From Zopfochytrium polystomum (taxonomy: Eukaryota > Chytridiomycota > Chytridiomycetes > Chytridiales > Chytridiaceae): DNA of 62,500 bases. Location: assembly GCA_025765615.1 (NCBI GenBank), contig JAIVFJ010000032.1, forward strand, positions 1 through 62,500, read 5' to 3'. Below, one piece after another: positions 33,112-44,320 of this stretch. Position 1 is the first letter of the stretch. The number at the start of each line of letters is the position of its first letter. The notes beneath the pieces are model-generated. The model ran no database searches. It was not told where the DNA came from and saw only the letters and a program-made list of their open reading frames with translations. Position numbers and translations under genes: made by a program.

Positions 33112-36100
33112 ATGTCAACTAGCCCTGTGTCTAGCACACCACCCCCAACACCACCACCCCTCCCTCGCTTTGCGACTTGGAACATCCGTTGTGCCTTCCC
33201 CACCAAGGCTGCATCTATCTTCCACTGGCTCGATCACACCAAAACCACCATCCTTGCCATTCAAGAAACTGGCTGCTCTGACACAGAGGCCACCCACTCC
33301 ATTCGTCACATCACTAGGAATTACAAAGGTTTCTTCATATCCTCCACCCCCTCCCGTCACGCTGGCTTTGGTTTCATCATTTCATCTTCCCTGGCACCAC
33401 ACATCACTGACGTCTCCCACTTTGGAACTCGTGCCATTGCCCTCCCCTTATCTTTTGCTCGATGCTCCATCCTCCTGCGAAATATTTACTGGCCTGCTGA
33501 CCCCCAATCTGAGGAACTCCCTGACTTGCAAAAATGGTGCAACTCTCTTGCCTCATCTGACTCCACCTCACCCCACCAAGCCTACTGGTTTGGTGACTGG
33601 AATGCCATCACTGACCCCCTTGACCACTCCACCAGAGCCCCCACACCTACTTCCCGCCATGGGTTCCTCCCCACCCTCTCCCTGAAAGGCTTTGTTGATT
33701 CCTTTAGACACCTGCACCCAGACTTACCCTCTTACACACACACTGCTGGCTCCTACTCCTCTCGTTTGGACAGCATTTGGCTCTCACCCCCTGCTCTTGA
33801 CTACGTCACTGAAGCTAAACATTTCTTCTCCACTTGAAGAGCCCCATCTCACTGACACTTCAGACCACCTCCCCTTCAACATAATTCTTGCTTCCTCCCC
33901 CTTCCACACTTTTCCCTTCTCCCCTCTGCGCCGGCAGGTCATCAAACCCCTGGAAGCTTCAGAGGAGCAACTCGACAATTACACTTCAGCCGTCTCAGTT
34001 GAGCTTGCCCCCCTCTCAGCAGCCCTTGCAGCCTTGGACAGCATTCTTCTCCCCTCCGAGCTTGAGTTCCTCCATTCTCCATCCCTACCCTTTCAATACC
34101 CCTCCCCAGAACGTGCATCACTCCTCGTCAGCCACCTTGACACACTCTCCACATCATTTCACGAGTTACTGCTTCGGCTTGGCAAAAAGTTCCTTCCTCA
34201 CAAGGGAACCTCCTCAGTAGCGCCAAAGATAGATTGCCGTGCCAAACCATTCCTTGTTGCACGTTGGAAAGTAGAGAAACTGTGGGCACTTGCCAAAGAC
34301 CCTGCGCATGATCTGGCTAACATCTTCCCTTCCATTCCTTTGACCCCATCTGAGTGGGGCGCAGATCAGTCTTACTCCTTCTTGTCCCACATCCACTCTC
34401 AGTACAAAGCCCTGCTTCTTTGACACAACTGACTATCGTGATGTTTTACTCCCCGCCCTCAACCGCCATCGCCAGGCCATCTACCAGTGCCCAACGCCAG
34501 GCAGCAGAAAAGCACAAAATGGAGGACATTGCCACAGCTCTCACACATAGACACGACCTTTTCTCTTCTGGCAAGATAAAGACTGTCCTCAACAACATCC
34601 TCAACCGCACGCGCAGCAACTCTAGCATCGACCACATTCGCTATACTACTGCCGAAGGTCCCTCAATCACCCACGATCCTGACCTTGTCCCTGGTATCTG
34701 CCAACAACAGGTTGAACACTGGTTTCGCCCTCGTACCCTCACTCCCTTCCCACCATCCTCTCCATTTCACTCTGAGATGCAACCCCGTCCCCACATCCCC
34801 CCAGATCTTTTCTCCAAGGTTATGCTGCCCCCTTCTGCCAACGATGTCAAAAACGCTCTCACATCTCTTGCCTCAAACAAAGCCCCTGGCCCCTCCCAAA
34901 TCTCCAGAGAGCTTCTCCTCGCAGCTGGTCCTGATGCTCTTGCATTCTTCTCCTCCCTCATCATTCGCTCTTTTCTCTTCCTTGACATCCCAGACTCTTG
35001 GGCATCTTCCTCCATCTTCCCCATACCCAAGAAAGCTGCGTGGGGTGGTGACATCACTAACCTCCGTCCAATCAGCCTCTGCGAACTTGCTGCCAAAGTT
35101 GTTCAATCCATCCGTCTTTCTCGTATCTCTTCCATCCTCTCTTCTCACAATGTACTCCTTGGTCGCAACTTCTCTGCCCTACCTGGCTCTTCTCCTGACC
35201 CGCCTCTCCACCTGATACGCTACGCCCTTGACCTTGCCCATTCCACTAAACAGCCCTTATACCTTCTCCTCAACGACATTAAGAAAGCTTTTGACAGTGC
35301 CCCTGTTGCTGGCCTCATTGCCTCCTGGGAACGTATTCACCTCCCCTCTTCTTATGTTCGCATGCGTGTCAATTCCCAACGTCGTTTTCGTTCCTCTGTC
35401 ATCACAGCTTTTGGCCCATCCCCTTCCTTCCCCATTGGCACTATGATTCAGCAAGGCTCCCTTGAGGGACCCCTTGATTGGCGTATCTTTTGGGACCCTG
35501 TTCTTTGCGTTCTTGATCGCTGTACCACCGGTTTCATTTTCTCAGTTCCCACCCCTCGTAACTTCCCTGTCCAATTCTTCAACCCCCCACCCCCTGTCTC
35601 TGTTACTGGCTTTGCCCTTGTCGACGACACCAACACCCTCTCCAGCACCCTGGAGGATCTGCAGCTTCAGGCCGACCTCCTCTTTGAGTACCAGTCACAT
35701 AACGACATCGAGTCTAACACCAAGAAAATCTTCATCTCCTGCCTGTCAACACCCCGCGATCAGCACCTACCACCATCAACTGGGGCACCACAGTCCTTCC
35801 CATCCACCCCCCAAACACCACCTTTCGACACCTAGGCAACTACTTCACAGCAGACGGTATGAGCTCAGCAGCACAGCAGCAAATCCTTTCCACCACCACC
35901 AATTTCCTCGACATTATCAAACACAAAAAGATGGGTGACAAAATTGCTTCTTACCTCATCCGTAACGTTCTCCTCCCATGTGTCCGCTTTCTGTGGAAAA
36001 CTGCCATTCTCCCCCGTACTTTCCTCAACAACCTCACCACACTCTGTCGCAAAACCTTCAAACGCCTGGTTGGCTACTGCACCTCTTTTCCCAATGCCCT

Positions 36101-38775
36101 CCTCCATCACCCCATGACCCATAACTTCCCTGACTTTTACAATGAATACTGCTCTGACATGATTGTTGACCTCAACTCTCGCTTGAACTCCCCCTCTCTC
36201 ATTGGCCACATAAGCCGTATCATGATGCACCGCCTCCAACTTGACCTGGCCTCTGGAGCTCCAGTTTTCTCACATCCCTTACCCTTGTCCCAGCCAAAAA
36301 AACACTTCACCAAGTCTCTCATTCCCCTCCTTTTTAACCAACAAACATCCTTCCAATACTCTGGTCCACCCCTATTTTCTGTTCATGCTCACTCCATCAA
36401 CTCATTAGTTCCTTGGCATATTTTTCTCAAAGTGCTTCCCACTCTCCGTTCACACTCAGTCTTCTTTTTTGAACAACTTTTTGACCTCCGCCTCACCAGT
36501 CCTTCTTACAAAGACAGCTCTCTCCCTGACAAACTCTGTGAAGTGTACCACATCATTAAGACCTTTATTTTTGCTGCTCCCACCTTTGGCTCTCCAGTCT
36601 TTTACCACAGCCCTCCTGATGGTCCTCTTTACAATCCCTTTTACCCATCTTCTTTGGATCCCCTTCACCATCCCCCCCTTGCTCGTGGCAGTTTTTTCCG
36701 TCTGATGACCCCACCACAAGTGGAATTCTTCCGCATTGTTAACTGGACTCACACACTCCCAAACCCCCAACTCCTTTCTCATCACTACTCCAGGCTCCCT
36801 GAACGCCTTCACCCTTCCTCCCACAATTTCCACTTGGTTCAATGCCTTGGCTGCCCCATTGGCTCCCCCCCATTCTCTTACCCCTGCAGCAAGCACATCT
36901 CTCCCTACAATCCAACTTCCCTTGCACACTCCACCTACACAGTCCCCATCAGCAGCCGCACAACTGCTACTGCAACTCGACCCTCCCAGCCCATCTTCTT
37001 TGTTAACTCACCTTCCCCCACCACCGTTTTCACACCCACACCTTTCCCACTCCTCACCTCCCGCCACTCCACTTTCAATCCAGCTCCCTTCACTAATCCC
37101 TGCTTTCAACCAATGGACGTGCCCCTCCTCCCTGCTGACCTTGCTCATACCCACCTATCCTTGACCTTTGACACTGATGGCTCCCTTCGCGAGGAGGGCT
37201 TCATGGCTGGCTCTGTTGTTTGCCTTGAGCTTAACTTTGAATTTTCTTTTGCCCTCCCTCCACTCTCTGCCTCTTCCACAACTGCTGAAATTGCTGCTCT
37301 CCTTGCTGCCCTCACCATCACTGCAAAGCTTTCCCTGCCCCTCACTTTTCGACTTGACAATCTTGGAGTGGTTCACACCTTTGAGAAACTCTTTCCCTCA
37401 AACTCCTTTAGTCCCCATCCACACAGCGAGCTCAACACACCTCCTCTCTCTGATTCCCTCCATCGTCTTTTGCACACCACTTCCCACCCCACCCTTTGGG
37501 CATGCGTTGCAGCCACTCTACAGTCTTGGATTGGCCCCCCTCCACAAGTTTCCTGGGTTCGTGGACACAACGGCGACGCTGGCAACGAACGAGCAGACAA
37601 GCTGGCATCATCTGTACCCTTGACTTCCAACCCAACTTTGTTACCAATCCTCTCACAACAGATCCTCCCAGCCACTGCCTTCATCTCAAATACCCCCATC
37701 TTGGGCCAACTTCGACGACAACTGCAACTCCTCACAGGTCTCTCTCACCATTTTGCACTTCTGAACACCTCAGCCTTTGCCCACATCACCCACAACCCTG
37801 ACCTAGTTCATTGGGAAGCCACATTTCTTGTTCTCCACTCTGGAATTAAACCCTCTTCCCTCTTTGGCACCCTCCCTGGCTCTGCTCGTCGCAAGTATCA
37901 ACTTCAAATCCTCAGCAACACTTTGCCCACCCAAAAGTTCTACACCAACGACACCCTCAAGTCTACCCTGATGGGCTCTGCCGTCGATGCCACCACGCTC
38001 TGGAAACCACAGAGCATGTCTGGCAATGCCCTGCAGCTGCCGACGCCATTGCCATGATTCGCAACACCTTTGCTGAAACTCTTTCCTCCTCTGTTCCTCC
38101 TGCACCTCATGGTCGCTCTCCTCCTCAAGCCCATCCCATTTACTGGCTCTCCCGCCCTGAATTTCTCTTTGATGATCAATCTTGTATCAATTTTTCCTCC
38201 CTCCTTCGTGGCTTCATCCCTCAATCCTTTTATGACACCTTATTCTCACGTGATAACCCTGCTGCCTCTGTCCTTAAAACCCTTGTCACCGCTTTCCATC
38301 AGCTCCTTCTTGACGCCCATCGACTTATTTGGATCCCCTGTTGTGACGACACTATCTCTTGGGAGAAGTCAAAGTCCATCAAGCCCTCTGACAAGCGCTC
38401 CAAGCCCCGCAGATCCCCTCCACCAAATTCCCAGGCCTCTCACCCTCGTTCCACAGCCTCTCACCCACTGTCTTCTCCAAACATCAACTCTTCCCTCCCT
38501 CCCACTCCATCATCCCCACAGCACTCGTAATCAGTTCTTCGCAACCCTCTCAACCTCGCTGCACCACGTGTAGTCGCCGGCACTCCACTGACACTTGCCC
38601 AGGCATCTGGCTTTTGCGCACCAAGGCTTCTTCCAGATGGATTGACCACTACCTCAGCCGCATAAAACTTGTTGCAGGCATTATCTGGCTTCATCACACA
38701 ATACAACTCCCCTCACGCCAACAAGCAAGAGCCACTCGTCACCCATCTCCTGCTGAGCCCCCTGACGTTCACTGA
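33112..38775 (+). pseudogene. Non-LTR element ORF2: endonuclease, reverse transcriptase, RNase H, zinc fingers (frameshifted)
   Basis: The ATG at 33112. APE-type endonuclease: FATWNIRCAF, AIQETG, YWFGDWNAI, SRLDSIWLS and, after a shift near 33800, TSDHLPF. Reverse transcriptase: NKAPGPSQISREL, IPKKAAWGGDITNLRPISL, LLNDIKKAFDSAP, IQQGSLEGPLDW and the catalytic GFALVDDTNTL, where Leu-Val-Asp-Asp replaces the usual Y/F-A-D-D. A shift near 35790 leads to the thumb/connection region. RNase H follows near 37150-37620: DTDGSL, TAEIAALLAAL, RLDNLGVV, VRGHNGDAGNERADKLA. A shift near 37970 gives CRRCHHALETTEHVWQC, a zf-RVT-like finger. A last shift near 38530 gives CTTCSRRHSTDTC, ending at 38775. Together they supply nicking, target-primed reverse transcription and RNA removal. 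There are at least four frame breaks. Confidence 0.9.
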
Positions 38776-39103
38776 GCCACTGTTGCCCTTCTCAATCTTG
38801 ACATGGGCTGTTGCCTAATCTGACTTATCCCAACCCTCTGATCTTTCACAGATGCTCCCCGCTCTTACACCGACATCCTTCAGACTCACTTCTCTATTTT
38901 CTTGATTCTGTGTTTTCCCCTTCTCCTTTGATCATTGTGGCTTTATGTGCGGTGGAGATGCCTGACGACCCTGTAAGTCCGTAGCGCATGGGGTGGGTTT
39001 GCTGAGGTGATACCTGGACGTAGTCCATTACGGTTCACCGTTGATGGCTCTTTCTCTTCCCGCCAGCCCCTCTGGGGCTGGAACAATAAAAAAAAAAAAA
39101 AAA

Positions 39104-39120
39104 GTAGTAGGAGAGGGTGA
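39104..39120 (+). repeat. Target-site duplication, right copy (17 bp)
   Basis: Identical to 30687-30703; it follows directly after the poly(A) tail of the non-LTR element. Confidence 0.95.
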
Positions 39121-39132
39121 AGTGAATTATGA

Positions 39133-39435
39133 TGTCAGGAACAGGGCAGGACAAGGCAGACAAGGAACTGAGAGGAGCGATGATTGTATTGGAAACAATA
39201 ATTCACTTGAGGGATGGGACAGGTCCCCCATCCCCCTTTTATACTTTTTGAGAGTCTTCCTTGTCAAGACTCAAAGAAAGTTCCAGAAAGAGCAATTAGT
39301 AATACAATGATACCAATGATACCAATGACAACAAGACAAGTCAGGAAAGCAAAGAAGGTTCCAGAAGGTTCTACAAGGTTCCATGAAGGAATGTTCTAGA
39401 AGGTTCCAGAGGTTTCCAGAGGGTGATTCATAACA
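39133..39435 (-). mobile_element. LTR of gypsy family A (5' LTR of the inverted element)
   Basis: Reverse complement of the LTR at 51668-51975, with TGTCAGGAACAG at its left edge and TTCATAACA at its right edge. It contains the repeated GGTTCCAGAAGG motif and a TATA-like sequence near 39237-39244. To its right lies an unrelated decayed ORF (GAGGGGACC onward). Confidence 0.92.
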
Positions 39436-39439
39436 GAGG

Positions 39440-40070
39440 GGACCAAAAAAACAGCGCACATAGAAATTATGGCAGACCAAATCATTGATGTACTCTTCAA
39501 TATCTTCTGTGCTGCCAGCATGAACTGAGGCTGAAAATGATTATATCTGAATCCACATTTCGACAACTTCAGGATCTGCAACATTTTGCAGAGCAAAAGG
39601 GGCAATCTGACAGAAGGCATGTATATCTTTGCCATTCAAGGACTTAACATAAAAATTGTAGTAAAAAATAGCATTTGCCAAATGATATACCCGCTGGTGG
39701 CCACTAAAAGGGTTTGGAAATGTTGAGCTGTCAAGTCCCTTTATAATTGCTTTCGGCGGATTTATGGTACCGTTTTCAAATGAATCAATTCGTTATAGAC
39801 CATACTCAAAGTGGAAATTCTTGATGCCATTTTCCAAGGCAATAGACTTCGCCTATTTTGCATCCATCTCTCCACTCTTGACAGCATTGAACAGTCCTGC
39901 TAAGGTATCTTTGAGTCGGAAAGCTGCTGTATTAGCCATGAAGGCTCATTTGATGGGCGTGCACAAACGAAGTTGTAGACCTTTTCCAGTCTAGCAGACT
40001 CTGGATTCTCTGATCTCCAGTGTGAAACATTGCAGCAACGACACAGATGCATTGACGTCATTCCACGGTT
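39440..40070 (-). pseudogene. Decayed protein-coding remnant with three stops
   Basis: On the minus strand, 39960 to 39445 reads as one coherent frame: MANTAAFRLKDTLAGLFNAV, ENGIKNFHFEYGL, FSGHQRVYHLANAIFYYNFY, DIHAFCQIAPFALQNVADPE, then DIEEYINDLVCHNFYV. It is broken by TAG and two TAA codons and cut off by the family-A LTR at 39435. I do not recognise the family. The consistent frame over about 170 codons suggests a former host or transposon gene rather than chance. Confidence 0.4.
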
Positions 40071-40139
40071 AGAGGAACGAGCGGCATGCATTGGTAGGCC
40101 TCCACAAAGTTATGGAAGGAGTTATGCATGCCATTATTG

Positions 40140-40430
40140 GTGCTCCTTCCCGCATGCAAATAAAAGAAAAAAGAAAAAAAGAGAAAAAAAAAAAAAAGGT
40201 CAAGGCCTGTCAAACCGACAAAGACAAGAATGGCAGAGACAGAATGACAGCGAGAGAGAGAGGGAGCCAGAGAGAGCGGGAAACAGCTCGATTGGTTCTG
40301 CGGTGAGGGGGCGTGGAAAACAAAAAAAAAAAGCTCGCAAAGAAAAAAATTTTTTTTCGAGAGAAAGAAGAGACAAATCGGCCGCCCGAATAAAAAAAAC
40401 AAAAAAAAAAAACTGGCACACACACACTAG
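40140..40430. repeat. A-rich and GA-rich low-complexity tract
   Basis: Several A-runs, a GAGA stretch and mixed AG sequence upstream of the seven-helix protein gene. ORFs here are low complexity and not credible. Confidence 0.7.
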
Positions 40431-40488
40431 CAACACACCAATCACCAACCGCCGCCCTGCAGCGCCGAACCCACCGACCCAAAAACGA

Positions 40489-42699
40489 ATGGGCGACGCA
40501 GCCTCGGCGTCGCCGCCGCCAGGCTACGCCGTCACGGCCGACGCCCTGTGTGAGTAAGGGTGTCCTCCTGTCCACCCCCCCCAGCCTGCGCACAAGCAGT
40601 GAGTGGCGGAGCAGTTCCAGAGGGAGGTGCCCGACCCTTTAAGATTTCCTGGGCGAATGATCCGCAGCGGTGGACGGAGAAAGTCAAGACGGATGGAGAG
40701 ATGGACCGACGGACGGCGGGTGTGGGGAAAGAGGTTTGTAAGGGAGAGAATGTCTCACTGACAGCCCCGCTTGTTTTCTGGTGCTTCAGATTGTCCTCTG
40801 TGGCTGTCAGGTCGATGTCGCTCGAGTCTTCCGGCCGTGTTCTACATTGACCTTCTCTTCGCCGCTTGTTTTTTTGCCATGACGGTTGTGGGCATTTGGT
40901 TTGTGGGCTCGCTCTCCCGGATTATGAAAGCACGAAACGGTCGGTCCACTGGATTTGTCCACAACCAAGCTGCGGGGCCATCCTCGTCTCCTTTTGTGGA
41001 TGCATTCGGAATCCCTCTGGTTCTAGCCATCGTCATGTCGTTCTGCTTTTCCGCCGGCTTCCTCGTCTCCGCCTTCGCATCTTCAGCGATGTTGTACGCT
41101 GTACTCTTCGCAACGAGTAACATGAGCATGTTCGGCTGCATCACCTACTTCCTGTACATGATGCTGAGGCCTATTGTTCCGCACGTCGCGTGGCTGGAGG
41201 TGTACGTGAGAATGCTTTGGTCGACGGCACTGCCAGTTATCCCCTTCGTGGTCGCTCGGCTCTACCGCGCAGTGTATGAAGATCGTCTAAAGGATTCTTG
41301 GACTACGGACGGGTATGCGGACGCCGCCGTTATCAGCAAGATTAGCATTGCTTCGTATGCTTGCAACGGATTTTTTGCTCTCGCTGGGATTTACTATGTG
41401 ACCTACATCTACGCGGTTCGAATGGCCTTTTCCAAAGCTTTGAGGGACGCAGTTGGGCCGAAGCTTTTCAGAAAGCGTCGAAATGACGACAGCTCCGGGG
41501 AAGGTCCTTCCCAATTGTCTCTTGTGGGAAGTGCACATTCTGGACCGCTTCCCCCTCAAAAATCGGCGTATAAATCGGACGTCGACCCAGGCGTTGTGCC
41601 ATACAGTTTTCCCGCCGCAGTTCCTGGAAATGGTCTCGACTCGTCACCATCCTATCAATCAACTACAAATTTGACTGGAGGCACAGGCACATTTCCACGC
41701 CGATTGAGCGTAAAACGCGACGATTCATTAGTCTCTGCGGCTATCCTGCAAAATGGTTGGGGCGACCGCGGGGGTAAAATACCGCCTGGAAATGCCAATG
41801 CACTTCCCGTAAACCCCGCTTTCGTTCCCCAGAGCGGGCAAAACACAGTTCCTATAGCGAACCGTTTTTCTAGCACCAGCTCTTACACCACCTCACCAAG
41901 CCAACATGTATTCCCTGCTGCGAACACACCTCCCTGGTCGCCAGTCAGCCCCAGCTATGGTCCGTCGGGAACAACGCCCCCTCCTCAGAGCTTGCTGTCA
42001 AAGCGGAGCTCAAATTCTCTCCAAACCACGGTCGGCTCAGAGTTGGCAGGCTCATACTCTTCGACCTTCAACCCGCACCAACACGCTGTGCTTCCTGTCG
42101 CAGTTCTCACCCACACGCAATCTGTCCAGAAGCGCATGGTGCTTTCTCCAACAGCGCTTCACCCTCCCTCAACACCATTCTTTCCTACAGAGTTGCCTCC
42201 CCCGCCGGGCCCACCCCCGCAGCAGCCGTTGCCCCCTATCCCATCCGGCTTCAAGCAACCTTTCTTTCCACCAACCTCAGCTACGCACCCGTCCGTGTCT
42301 GGTGCCTCGGCTAGTTCAGGCTCCAGTACGACTGCACACGTACACTCCCAATCACACCCGAACACAGCCGGTAACTCAGCCGCGCCACGTCCCTCGACGT
42401 CCTCCGCGCACCTTTTGTCGACGCTCGAGTCAGAGTTGCAGATCGGATCCCTTCGGACCGCCCGTGCAACAATGACATCCGTTTCGACTTTTTTGGCTAT
42501 TTCCGTATTCGCGTCAATGGCGCTTGTCGTGGTCGCTGCTGTGGGGCCATGGAAGAGTACGGACGTTGCGTCGGTGATGGTATGGGATGCGAGTGCTTGG
42601 GTCTGTTACATGTGCATCGTTGTTGGAACTTCGGGGGCGTACGTCTTCTTAGCCCAGATGGTGTTGAGAGAAGCTCGGCGATCCAGTGGAAGGCCGTAG
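40489..42699 (+). CDS. Seven-transmembrane protein with a giant Ser/Pro-rich loop between helices 5 and 6
   Basis: Two exons (40489-40549 and 40790-42699) join in phase to 656 aa. A short N-terminus (MGDAASASPPPGYAVTADAL) with two nearby Cys precedes TM1 (VFYIDLLFAACFFAMTVVGI). Further helices: TM2 IPLVLAIVMSFCFSAGFLVS, TM3 AMLYAVLFATSNMSMFGCIT, TM4 WSTALPVIPFVVARLY, TM5 YACNGFFALAGIYYVTYIYA, TM6 FLAISVFASMALVVVAAVG, TM7 WVCYMCIVVGTSGAYVFLAQ. Between TM5 and TM6 lie roughly 300 residues rich in Ser, Pro, Thr and Gln, including RKRRNDDSS and a PPPGPPPQQPLPPIPSG proline run. The topology (short outside N-terminus, long third inner loop, short tail) resembles a G-protein-coupled receptor, but no family signature is visible. 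It could equally be a fungal orphan membrane protein. It is the only host gene within the transposon domain, and its large exon is uninterrupted. Confidence 0.8.
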
Positions 42700-44320
42700 G
42701 GCCCGTTCAAGTTTTGTATTTTATCTTCGACCTCTCATTTCATTTTTTGTTGTCCGCCTTTAACCCTCAACGTAGAATTGGTGTGCATTGCCGCTTGGTG
42801 TTTCCCTTTTCGACTTCAATCTCTCTACCCGCCCCTTTACCCTTACTTTTCTTCGTTTTACGTTATAGTCTCTCGCTACTATTATATCTCGGAGGGAAAT
42901 TGCACGTCACGATTTTTGACAGATTCATTTTTTACCAACTCCGGAAACTCGTGGTCCATTGTCAACCCTCTAAAGTTTGGTGACCCTCAAAGTTGAGACA
43001 TACCTAAAACCTGTCCCCATACGGATTTCCCGATGAAGCTGGCCAGCAGGTTCAGAAATGACAGGGCTTTTGGTTGGTTGTTTGCATTTTGTTGTATGCC
43101 AACTGGGCAAAAAGTTGCTGCAAGAACGCTGGAGTCCTGCCCAAAGAAGATTGTGGAGGTTCTTCTGATCATTCTACCAAGAAAACTTTGTCGGAAAAAT
43201 GAAGAAGAGAGGCTTGCGTAAACAGGCCATCGAAATATGACAGTTGTTGAAGTTTTGCAAACTTGCACCACAAACGGAACGAAAGTATGCGACTGATTAC
43301 TTAGTAGATACTAATTTAGACAAGTACTATCTGCTGTAGTCTTTGTTTTCTTCTATTATCCCTCCCACTCCACCCCACTATCTGTCAATGAACTCGAAAG
43401 TACTTAGGCGCGAAATCAAAGGAATTTCGATGATAAACAAGCCATGTGATGGCGGCTGTTCGTTCCGCCACAGTCTACACCTTCATACATCTCTACAAAA
43501 TCAGTGGGACTTTCCAGGACCAAATCACCTACGGGAAATTACCGATATCTATTTAGCGGACTCGGTGGTTTCAATAACTTTCCAGCTGGTGAGGAGGCAA
43601 GGTGCTGCTGTAGGCAAGGATATATCAGCCGTTGCTGGACGTCCTGTTAGGACTCGAACGTATGTGGCTCTTTACAACGCACCTATAACAATTAGCTGGA
43701 ATGGTGCCTGACGCTATCGACATTCTCTGGGATGTTACAATTTAACTTGGGTGCGGACGACTTGGTGGTCTTTAGGTGCGGCCCAACGTTTCGAGGAAGG
43801 GCGGCCATGGGCGAATCGCATAAAATGCACGTTAGGGACTGGGGCGGGCTGCGTGCAGAGGACGATTTGGGGACCTTCTTTTCTTCATTCCTTTTGTTTG
43901 CTTACTTCCTCTCCTCTTATCCGTACCCCCTCCTCCTTTCCTTTGTGCAACCGTGGGGTTTTCACCCGGGTAGCACTTTTGCCTCTCAGGTAACTCCACC
44001 GCCGTGCGTCGTCTCTGTTTGGTTTGAGCATGGCTTTGCCAACTTTCCCCACTATGAGGTCTTGACATTAAATCTAGCCACAGCGTCCAGCTGCAGGGAA
44101 AACAACTGAAACAATGGTTGGGCTTGCAAGCCTCATTCCTTGCAGAGGCGGAAAGAGAACTCGTGCCGTGGGTGTGACCGAAAAAAAAAAAAAAAGGACG
44201 GTAACGCAACAGGCCTCTATTAAAAAAATCCTTTGCTTATTTTTGTTCGCTTACTTGTGCGCACGACAACACCAAAAAAAAAAAAAAATCCAGGAAAGGG
44301 CTGTTCATATTGAATAAATA
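42700..44320. other. Intergenic, no gene assigned
   Basis: It contains several 60-125 codon ORFs on both strands (for example 43343-43711 and 43732-44109, plus; 42987-43271, minus), but none shows a family motif or good splice context. Two long A-runs occur at about 44180-44195 and 44274-44287; they may mark retroposition scars. Confidence 0.4.

Larger units (their letters stand above)
30704..39103 (+). mobile_element. Complete non-LTR (LINE) retrotransposon, about 8.4 kb
   Basis: Bounded by a perfect 17-bp target duplication and ending in AATA followed by a 15-17 A tail. The 5' end is GTCCG plus an A-run, a Pro/His-codon-like CCACC region and about 430 bp of CAGAT-based repeats. ORF1 (about 31340-32854) has a zinc knuckle and coiled coil. 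ORF2 (about 33112-38775) carries APE-type endonuclease, reverse transcriptase, RNase H and C-terminal zinc-finger motifs. The order EN-RT-RNase H fits the I/Tad-like groups known in fungi. It is inserted in plus orientation in a minus-oriented family-A gypsy element. Reading frames are broken by several single-base shifts, though long stretches are entirely free of stops. Confidence 0.95.
29986..39435 (-). mobile_element. Gypsy family A element, inverted, 3'-truncated, split by a non-LTR element
   Basis: Minus orientation: 5' LTR at 39435-39133, leader 39132-39104, then the nested non-LTR element (30704-39103), then leader and gag from 30703 to 29986. The gag start (MSDPNNTFPDATAFQALMDQ at about 30675) and the following 690 bp appear identical to the copy at 47.2-47.9 kb. 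This includes a TAG stop after ALSR and another after LNWLV. Protease, RT and integrase are absent because the element ends at the D junction. Removing the nested element and one copy of the 17-bp duplication restores exactly the leader seen at 47.15 kb. Confidence 0.92.

Noticed and set aside
40550..40789. Extra 14-nt micro-exon in the seven-helix gene
   Set aside because: Including it would shift exon 2 out of frame; the two-exon model is in phase.
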